Origin: Petaurus breviceps papuanus | Lineage: Eukaryota > Chordata > Mammalia > Diprotodontia > Petauridae | Direction: 5' to 3' | Assembly: GCA_028583685.1 (NCBI GenBank) | Contig: JAMXIF010000003.1 | Coordinates: forward strand, 71,675,925-71,739,924 | Length of the DNA stretch: 64,000 nt | In this document: positions 56,750 to 64,000 of the stretch, one piece after another | Numbering within the stretch: the first letter of the stretch is position 1 | Layout: the number at the start of each line of letters is the position of its first letter | Made by a program: the position numbers and the translations under genes | The notes under the pieces: model-generated | What the model saw: only the letters and a program-made list of their open reading frames with translations | Told to the model about the DNA's origin: nothing | Database searches by the model: none

Positions 56750-56990
56750 TAAAATGGTGCTTGTTGTTCAGCCGAGTCTGACTCTTCTTGAACCCATATA
56801 GGGTTTTCTTGGCAAAGATACTAGAGTGGTTTGTCATTTCTTTCTCCATTGTAGGAAACTGAAGCAAACAGGGTTAAATGACTTGCCCACTGAAACAGCT
56901 GGTAAGTGTCTATCTAAGGCTGGATTTGAACTTAGGTCTTCCTGACTCCAAGCCCTGTGCTCTTTCCAGTGCACCACCTAGCTACCCTTA
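56750..56990 (-). mobile_element. MIR-type SINE with long 3' tail, antisense
   Basis: 'gggttttcttggcaaagata' (56801-56820), 'ctggatttgaacttaggtct', reversed head 'gtgcaccacctagctaccc'. Confidence 0.85.
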
Positions 56991-56998
56991 AAAAGAGG

Positions 56999-57470
56999 TC
57001 ACTGGTAACAAACAGGGGTAGGAGTAGAATGCAGAATGCAGGCTCCAACTAATGGCATTAGAGAAAGACTCTTCCTACCCCTGAGAGGGGGAATACAGCT
57101 GCTCTGGCTTTGAGAAAATAAAGCCAGAGAATATTTTCCACACACATATAGGCAGCCACGCGAATAGTTTTTCTGCTGAAGTTGTTCTCTTAAAAAATTT
57201 TGTCCTTTTGAGGTATTCCAAAAGAAGATCAATAGGTCTTTCCTTAAAATCATTTCTGAAACAGCCCGAGTGCTTATCTCATATTTATTGGTTGATTTCC
57301 TTTTGTAAGCCTCCTGAAGTATGTGTAGGGAGGGGCAGCAAAAGCAGACACTGCTCCTGACCAGTTTGGCAGGAATTGGGAATGCCTGATTGGTCAGGAA
57401 TGCTTGGATGTTAGTGCTGAAAAGGATATAAGCAATTAAGTGAATGTATGAATTCATTCACTGATTGTTT
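56999..57470 (-). other. Unassigned stretch with a 152-codon open frame, possibly LTR-derived
   Basis: A frame stays open on the minus strand from 57457 to 56999. Its composition (Ser, Cys, Lys mixed) matches no family that I know. The same strand carries 'aaccaataaatatgagataa', with an AATAAA and a CCAAT-like motif, which hints at an old LTR. Neither reading is secure. Confidence 0.3.
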
Positions 57471-57934
57471 TCTCAAAAGTTTATTGAACATCTGCTCTGC
57501 ATGGTACTGTTGACATTCAAAAGACAAGGAAGTTGCATTACGGACTGCTCATTTTTTCAACTAGTTTGAGTACATAAATGTGCCCACTTTTTTTTGTGGC
57601 TTAAGTTCATCTATTCATTTATTCCCATAATAGAAACAACTAGTTGAGATGCAACCTTAATGTTCGTTTGTAAAGAATTGTGATGTATAACAAGAAACAT
57701 GCTGTGCCCTTTCATGCACTCAGCTACCTAATTTCTTATGTCATACTTAGAGGAGTTTTACTGAACTTTTTACATTAAATAATCAACCATGATTTTCTGG
57801 CTATAAGTCTGACTACAATCATTTAAGGATAGAACAATGAAATGTAAGTACTTCAGGCCTTTTATGCTTCCTTCCAAACATATTTCTAGAAAATTAAATC
57901 AAACTAGAACCTTCAGTTGACAGTTTCTTACAAA

Positions 57935-57990
57935 AAAAGGGAAAGAAGAAAAGGAGAAAGGAAAGAACAAAGAAAGGAGGGAGGGAAAGA
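57935..57990. repeat. GA/AAG-rich simple repeat
   Basis: Purine-only run for about 50 bases. Confidence 0.85.
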
Positions 57991-57992
57991 AG

Positions 57993-58370
57993 GAAACAAG
58001 TATTCATTAAGTGTCTACTTTGTTCCAGGCACTGTGCTTTGTGCTTTAGAAATATTTGATCCTGGGGCAGCCAGGTGGTGCAGTGAGTAAGAACTCTGGC
58101 CCCGGAGTCGGGAGACCCAGGATCGGTTCCGGCCTCAGATACTTAACACCCGCACAAAATAACTGGCCGTGTAACCTTGAGCAAGTTAGTTAACCCCAAT
58201 TGCTTTAAAAAAAAAAAAAAAGAAAAAGAAATATTTGATCTTCACAACAACCCTAGGAGGTAAATACTATTATCATCTCAATTTTACAGATGAGGAAACT
58301 GAGGCAGATAGCGGTTAAGTGACTTGCCTAGATTCAGACACCTACTTGCCTTAAAAGAAAAAAAATAACA
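57993..58370 (-). mobile_element. L2-end/MIR composite, antisense, split by a SINE
   Basis: 'gttccaggcactgtgctttg' (58022-58041) left of the SINE and 'tcttcacaacaaccctagga', 'acagatgaggaaactgaggc' right of it. Confidence 0.8.
58062..58226 (+). mobile_element. tRNA-derived SINE, tail type B
   Basis: 'ggggcagccaggtggtgcag' head, 'cgtgtaaccttgagcaagtt', poly-A. Perfect 14-bp target duplication AGAAATATTTGATC at 58048-58061 and 58227-58240. Confidence 0.95.
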
Positions 58371-58449
58371 CTTCATTCCAATGTTAAATTGTCCTCTTTT
58401 AATTTATGGCAATGTCATATGTCCATAGGGTAATAATTTTTTCCTTTGT

Positions 58450-58660
58450 TCTTTTGTTCATAGATTGTTCCAGCTGGAAGGCAACTCAGAGATCGTCTTC
58501 TGTCACCCCCTCATTTGTGCATATGAGGAAACTGAGATGCAGAGGGTTGAATAACTTGCTCACATTCACACGAGTAGTTAGTGGCAGAATTCTGAGTCAA
58601 TATCAAGTCTCCTGACTCTGAAGCCAGTGTTCTTTCTGCTACGCCCAGCTGACTCCCTAA
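58450..58660 (-). mobile_element. MIR-family SINE, antisense
   Basis: 'catatgaggaaactgagatg' (58519-58538), 'tctcctgactctgaagccag', reversed head 'ctacgcccagctgac'. Confidence 0.8.
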
Positions 58661-58664
58661 TCCT

Positions 58665-59365
58665 TCATGAATTTGAGCAATTGCCTCTATCCTTGGCTTT
58701 GTTCCTAGACCTGATCCTATGATTGGCTCATAAACTTTTGGGGATTTCCCCCCCCGTTTTCATAAAAATGTCCCCAATTCTGAAGAGGGAAGGAAGTCCT
58801 TGCAATGGATCAGTGGTAAGGTGTTTATTTAAGTCAAAATTATCAACAGAAGGAACTTGACTAAAAAGTAAATATTTATTAGCCCAAGCAGTCAAACATG
58901 ATTGTTATCTTGACTTTTTAAATGAACAGGAAAGAGAATGACTCATTTAAACAACTGTTTGCAGTGTTTAATCTAAACCAACACGCTATAATATGTACAA
59001 TAGCTCAGGATATTGCTTTAATATACTAAGAAATAATTTTATAATCAGAAAGAGCAATGTTGTTCATAACTGTATCCTTGAAAACCAATATAACCTTGGT
59101 AAACTGGAATGCTGGGGAAATTGTGCGTTCTAATTAATTACATTTTTGGTCTAACTTGGGTTAACCAAAAAATCCTTTTTTTTGTTTTTGACTCTTGAGA
59201 TTGATTTTTTTTCTTAAGATGCATTAGACCATTTTATTGTTTTAATAGGCTTTAGTGGAGTGTACATCAGTAAGTCTCCTTTTGATATCTAAATTACTTA
59301 CCTGTACCCTTCAGATCACCTTCATCTACTCTGTATATGTCTTGTAAGTCTGCAGTTATTGATGT
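58665..59365. other. No recognised feature
   Basis: Unassigned AT-rich DNA. Confidence 0.5.
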
Positions 59366-59369
59366 GCTG

Positions 59370-59480
59370 TCTCTCCCATTAGAATATGAGCTCCTTGAGG
59401 GAAGGCATTTCTTTGTATCCCCAGTGCTTTTTATAGCAATTACAAATACAAAGTTCTTAATAAATGTTTTCTGGTCCTAT
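59370..59480 (+). mobile_element. L2 3' tail (sense)
   Basis: 'gaatatgagctccttgaggg' (59382-59401), 'tttgtatccccagtgctttt', 'cttaataaatgttttctgg'. Confidence 0.85.
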
Positions 59481-59687
59481 TTTGAGTTTCATCAAAGATT
59501 ATACAAAACCAATGATGTATATGCAGATGTATAATTATGGTGATTATGTTTATCTCTGGAGAAGAGATGAGAAAATGTACTCTCCTTTCTTTGCAGAGTT
59601 AGGGTACTGTGGGTGAAGAACATTTCTTATGCTGTCAAACGCTGTTATGTTTGGTTTGGTTTTGATGATTTGCTTTTCTTTCACTTG

Positions 59688-59745
59688 TAACTGGCCATGT
59701 AACCTTCAGCAAGTTACTTAACCCCAGTTGCTTATTTAAAAAAAA
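59688..59745 (+). mobile_element. tRNA-derived SINE 3' fragment, tail type B
   Basis: 'aactggccatgtaaccttca' then 'acttaaccccagttgctta' and A-run. Confidence 0.8.
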
Positions 59746-59924
59746 GTATAGCTCACTCAATAGAGAAGGGATAAATTAAGATATGGAGGTGATATGAAAA
59801 CAGAAGGTATTGATACTTTTTGAAAAGGTGTTTACTGAATGGTAGTATAGGCTGTATATGTGAACTAAATGTGCCTTGACTCCAGCATACTTTAGTGTTT
59901 TCAGACAAATCCTAGTTCTTAAGG

Positions 59925-60165
59925 ACAGCTAGATTGTGCAGTGGATAGAGCACTGGAGTCAGGAAGATTCATCTTCATATGTTTAAATCCAACCTCAGAC
60001 ATTTTCTAGCTGTGTGACTCTGGGCAAGTCATTTAACCCTGTTTACCTCTGTTCCCCATCTCTGAAATGAGCTGGAGAAGGAAATGGCAAACCACTCCAT
60101 TATCTTTGACAAGAGAACCAAACCCCCCAAAAGGTCATGGAGAGTCAGACTGACTGAACAACAAG
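59925..60165 (+). mobile_element. MIR-type SINE with long 3' tail (sense)
   Basis: 'gctgtgtgactctgggcaag' (60010-60029), 'gagctggagaaggaaatggc' (60069-60088), end 'gagagtcagactgactgaac'. Confidence 0.9.
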
Positions 60166-60169
60166 GACC

Positions 60170-60875
60170 TAGTTTTTAACCAGCTTTCTTGTCATTTCCT
60201 TCACACTCATAATGATTCAGGGCTGAGAAAAATCCTGGTTAACTGATGAATGGGTTGTTTAGGTTCTTTTTAATCAAGGTTTTATTATGAACTATTTCTG
60301 TTCAGAGCCCACGATGGATTGTATGTTTGCCTCAGGACCAGACTTGCTAGCTTTAGTGAGGCTCATCTTCGGAAGAAGGGGTACTTGGAGATGAAGTCTT
60401 TCAAGGGATGGCAGCTCACAAAGAAAATCTATTAAAAATTACAATCTGCATTGTTGAAGGGAGTGTGATTGAAGAGGTAATGCTTGAAGCATTTGTCTCA
60501 TAAGCTATTGTTTTTAATATGGAGGTCATGAAAAAAAAAGAAACCTTAGATTTTCCATACCTAAATTTAAAATAGCTGCTATCTTTGTGGCAATTAGGAG
60601 ATTACAATGAAACCCAATGGAGGGGAACAAGTGAAGTGTGCTACAAGGAAGTGGCATGCTGTCACTCTAATATTTAGTTAGGGCATTCAGAAAGAAGGGA
60701 GAGTAGTTACTATTGCTAGCAAATTAAAGACTGGCTACAATCTGCATGTCTTTAGGCAAAATTGGTTCATCTGTGGAAAGAGAAAATAACCAAAAGTAAA
60801 ATCTAGGGATCAAGGAAAGATGTAGCGGTAGCTCTGTGAGAAATCCATGGAGCCTTTTCTTGTGAAGACACTCTT
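60170..60875. other. No recognised feature
   Basis: Unassigned upstream sequence. Confidence 0.5.
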
Positions 60876-60939
60876 CATACTCTAAAGGTGTGCTGATTAT
60901 CTCCAATTTTTGTTGTGGACAACTTGTTTGTATGTTATC

Positions 60940-61320
60940 TCCCCTATTAGACTGACTGTGTCCTGAGCCATCACCAGTTGTCTTGACTTTTGTATTGCCA
61001 CTAGTCTTTGATGACTAGAGGAGAGAGTGAGGCTGAGAACATTAAGCAGGTCTGTCTCACTTGAATCTAATTCACATGAAAGTCAAGACATCACAATGAT
61101 GTCATTGGTCCTCCTCAAGAAAAAAGGACAAGGGTGGCTAGGTGGCACAGTGAATAGAGCACCAGTCGTGGAGTCACGAGGACCCGAGTTCAAATTCAGG
61201 CTTCAGACACTTAACACTTGCTAGCCATGTGACTTTGGGCAAGTCACTTAACCCCAATTGCCCTGCCTTCCCCCCTCCAAAAAGCAAAAACAAACAAAAG
61301 AACAAAGGACTAACAACAAT
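60940..61320 (+). mobile_element. RTE-type SINE carrying a younger SINE
   Basis: 'gaggagagagtgaggctgag' (61018-61037), 'gatgtcattggtcctcctca' (61098-61117) and the end '(a)aaggacaa...aacaacaa' fit a marsupial SINE with an RTE-like tail. The 5' limit is uncertain. A tRNA-type SINE (61133-61298) splits the tail. Confidence 0.6.
61133..61298 (+). mobile_element. tRNA-derived SINE, tail type A, inside another SINE
   Basis: 'gtggctaggtggcacagtga' head, 'catgtgactttgggcaagtc', C-rich tail. Flanked by AAAGGACAA / AAAGGACTA. Confidence 0.9.
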
Positions 61321-61329
61321 ATGCCAATA

Positions 61330-61445
61330 ACAAGAAGGCTGTGAGCTCCCTGAAAGTGAGAGCTATTATTTTTGCCTTTCTTTGTTTCCCCAGTGCCTGG
61401 CTCTAGTGAGCACTTAGTAAATGTTAAATGATTGATTGATTGACC
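61330..61445 (+). mobile_element. L2 3' tail (sense)
   Basis: 'aaggctgtgagctccctgaa' (61336-61355) to 'gcacttagtaaatgttaaat'. Confidence 0.8.
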
Positions 61446-61449
61446 TTTG

Positions 61450-62585
61450 GAAAGGCAGATGTGGGATTAATGATTGAACTATCCATTTTTTCCCTTGCCT
61501 TTCCTGGCATCTCATGTATTGTGGCTTTGTTTGGGACCTAACCTAGAATAGAGGACACATTTGCTGGAAGGGGAGTCTATGATGATTCAAGAACCAAAAC
61601 AGCCTGAGCTGCACATCAATGAAAAAGACTGTACTTCAGGCCTCCCAGGGGTGTTTGAGGATGTGTTATACTTCAATATTACCATCTCCTATAAAAGATA
61701 TGTTCTGTTTCTGAAGGTTGAATGTTGCAATGTAAGACATTAGACTCTTCAGGTACTTAGGGACTCTCCTCCCTGATGCTGGCTGCCATCACAACACTGT
61801 TTCTTTTTCTTTTTTTTTTATTGATATCTTTTGTCTTTGATCACCTTCATTTCCAACTATATTTCTACCCAGTGGGCCATTCCTTGTCATAAAGAGTAAA
61901 AAAAAGAAAGGAAAAATTTAATACTTCTTTTTAAAACATATTAACCATACTAGCTTAATTATAAAGACTATTATTTATGTAACATACATTTTCTCCAATT
62001 TTTCTCCATTAATTTTCCATATTCACAGAATCTCAGAAACATTATAAACTGACTTGAGAAGTGGTTCCAAGGTATTGGGGAAATATTAGATGTAGACTTT
62101 TCTCCATGAGTCTAAAAAGCAGGGACAGGTGGAAGAGGGAATTCATATAGGAGCTCTGATTTCACATCAAGTGACTTTTTTATTTTTATTTTTGGAAGCA
62201 TTATCTTTAGTGCCACATTTAGCCACCTCTCCTGTGGGGTGTCACTCCCCACTTGTTGCCTCCCTTGTTTCATTTTCAGGGAAATAAGATATATCACCAA
62301 AGAAGCAAAATTGAAGCACCATTCCTATCTATGTGTAACAGAACCTCTCTATCTTTATATATGTATCCTGCCATTTTCCATTTGTTTTCTGCATCAGCCT
62401 AACAAGAAAGAGGAGAGATTTAATTATCTTGTCACATATATTTTCTTCCATTTCTACTTAGCTATTTGTATCACCTCAGATTTCGGACATGTAAGATCAG
62501 ACTTAGTATCCTCCCCCCACCAAATCAGCTTTTGTTCTTGGCCTTCTTGTTTGTTAGTGGCATTAATACTCTTTCATTTATTTGT
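61450..62585. other. No recognised feature
   Basis: Unassigned; the 142-codon frame at 62239-62667 has no recognised motif and runs into an L2. Confidence 0.45.
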
Positions 62586-62589
62586 TCAT

Positions 62590-62900
62590 TCATTTCTTCA
62601 TCAAACATTTATTTATGAGCAAGTCATGATGAGGGATACAAACAGAGACACAGTCTTTGACTTTTAGGAATTTATTATCTTATAGGTAGGCTAAGATATG
62701 TACACAAATGTTGAATATTAGAAATTCAATAAATCCTGTAAGAAGGAGCCAAAGTACTATAGAACTACAGGAGGGAGAGTCATCTTCCAGCCATGGAGAC
62801 CTGTGAGATAGTGCCTGGACTGGGTGTTGAAGGTCAGTCAAGGCAACAACAGGTGAAGATGGTGGGAGAAGGGCATTCCAGGCAGAGGAGACAGAGTTAG
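62590..62900 (-). mobile_element. L2 3' part, antisense
   Basis: 'catcaaacatttatttatga', 'tttaggaatttattatctta', 'gaagggcattccaggcagag' (62867-62886). Confidence 0.7.
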
Positions 62901-62904
62901 TCTG

Positions 62905-63298
62905 TTGCTGAAGACATAATTGAAGCATTTTTAGTTTGGTAGAACCTTTCAGACAGACTGTGTATTCTACTGTCATAGCCTTAAAAAGAAAGGATCACGA
63001 TCACACCATCATGACACCTCAGAGTAGGGCCTTAGTAAAGGATATAACCATATTTGTTGTGTGGATTGAATATGTAAACTCTTACAACAGAAAAACTTAG
63101 TTGTAAATGGATTCTGATATAGTCTTCTGTACACATTAGGTAGTCAGTACTGACCATTTGACACTAATAAAATCAAACCCAGATGTGTTTCTGTGCTGCA
63201 AAAGTGATCATCAAGGTCACCACATTTTTTTAAAAGGCAAATCATTTTTGCTTATCTCTTCTCCATACTCCCAGCCCCACCCCACCCAAGAACCAATA
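62905..63298. other. No recognised feature
   Basis: Unassigned. Confidence 0.5.
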
Positions 63299-63299
63299 T

Positions 63300-63530
63300 C
63301 CATCCTTTCTTCTTTCCTTCCTTTCTCCCTTCCTTCCTTTCTTCTCTTCCTTCATTCCTCCCTCCCTCTTCCCTTTCTTTCCTTCTTTCTCTCCTTTCCT
63401 TCTTTCTTTCCTCCCTCCATCCTTCCCTCTTTCCTCCTTTCCTTTCTCTTTCCTTCCTTCTTCCTTCCATTCTTTCTTTTTCTCCCACCCTTCCTTCCTT
63501 TCTTTCCTTCTTCCTTTCTTTTTTGTCAGT
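63300..63530. repeat. Pyrimidine-rich (TTCC/CTTT)n satellite
   Basis: About 230 bases almost free of purines on the plus strand. Long open frames on both strands here are low-complexity artefacts. Confidence 0.93.
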
Positions 63531-63534
63531 ACAT

Positions 63535-64000
63535 CCCGCTTTCTGAAATTGGACTTTGTACAGTAATTTACTCTTCCTTTGAATTTATGAGACAAATATT
63601 TAATTCACCACACCAGTCAGCTCAACGAAGCCCAGAGTGACTTTGCTTATGGTATATGCTCACCGAGCACACAAAGAATGACTCGCTCTCTGACCTCATC
63701 CTATCCCCTAATAATCTAGTCTACCTTTGGATGACCTGAGTAAATGACTGAAAGCTCACACCCACATACTATATCTAAAGGGCCCTGACTATGATTTTCA
63801 TCCCATCCAGTTATCTACCAGGATACCAGAGTCTAATGTGCACAGTAAACTTTCATCTGCATGATACCCAGGCAAACCCTGATCTCTTCTCCCCACTTTC
63901 CATCTCTTGCTTTTGCTCTGGAAACAAAATAAGATCAACACTACCTCTGCCATTGGAAAGGGAATTAGTATGGATTATTCCATGGCTCCATTCCCAATCC
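63535..64000. other. No recognised feature
   Basis: Unassigned; 63790-63920 has some L2-like wording ('gatacccaggcaaaccctga'), but the match is weak. Confidence 0.4.

Noticed and set aside
7422-61298. Regular short repeats suggesting a CRISPR array
   Set aside because: They are dispersed SINE copies in both orientations, in a mammalian genome, without even spacing.
63158-63640. 160-codon plus and 117-codon minus frames
   Set aside because: Both read through the pyrimidine satellite; low-complexity artefacts.
1-64000. A new multi-gene biological system
   Set aside because: Apart from one ASPH exon, all recognisable content is transposable elements and simple repeats; nothing indicates a cluster of unknown genes.

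Overview
The window is nuclear DNA of a mammal, almost certainly a marsupial. Three things support this. It carries tRNA-derived SINEs of the marsupial type (head like 'ggcagctaggtggcgcag', middle 'cagacacttaacac', tail 'cacttaaccccaattgcc'). It carries L1 elements with the marsupial-type 3' UTR and 5' UTR ('gagccaagatgg'). It also keeps many old L2, MIR and CR1/L3 copies, many still recognisable over hundreds of bases. Species cannot be fixed by eye. Family names come from memory, not from a database search.

Only one host gene is recognised: the first coding exon of ASPH (aspartate beta-hydroxylase / junctin / junctate locus), on the minus strand at 30166-30295, inside a CpG island of about 800 bp. 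It encodes 43 residues beginning MAPRKNAK, rich in Ser and Gly, and ends in a phase-1 donor. Everything to the left (1-30165) is therefore read as ASPH intron 1; no further ASPH exon was found there by eye. Everything to the right (about 31-64 kb) is upstream, probably intergenic, DNA.

Left part (1-29 kb): a decayed LINE, a CR1/L3 fragment, an antisense L1 3' end (2.2-4.3 kb), a long antisense L2 (4.7-6.8 kb), a cluster of four young SINEs (7.4-8.4 kb), opposed L2 pieces (10.4-12.1 kb), a hAT-type MITE (13.7 kb), CR1/L3 (15.0-15.9 kb), an L2 carrying two SINEs at one target site (16.5-17.7 kb), LTR-like relics (18.0 and 20.3 kb), and many MIRs. Centre (29.4-31 kb): the ASPH promoter and exon. 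Right part (31-64 kb): L2 tails, an LTR-like relic with internal tandem repeats (32.4-33.0 kb), a layered CR1/L3 with L1 and SINE insertions (37.2-38.9 kb), another CR1/L3 (40.2-41.3 kb), an end-to-end ORF2-less L1 derivative (HAL1 type, 43.1-46.0 kb) lying between L1 3' UTR pieces, a second HAL1 3' UTR (55.2-55.9 kb), an RTE-type SINE carrying a younger SINE (about 61 kb), and a pyrimidine-rich satellite at 63.3 kb.

I see no new multi-gene system. The most informative signals are the two places where two SINEs entered the same target site (three copies of one target duplication each), the marsupial form of the ASPH N-terminus, and the ORF2-less LINE.
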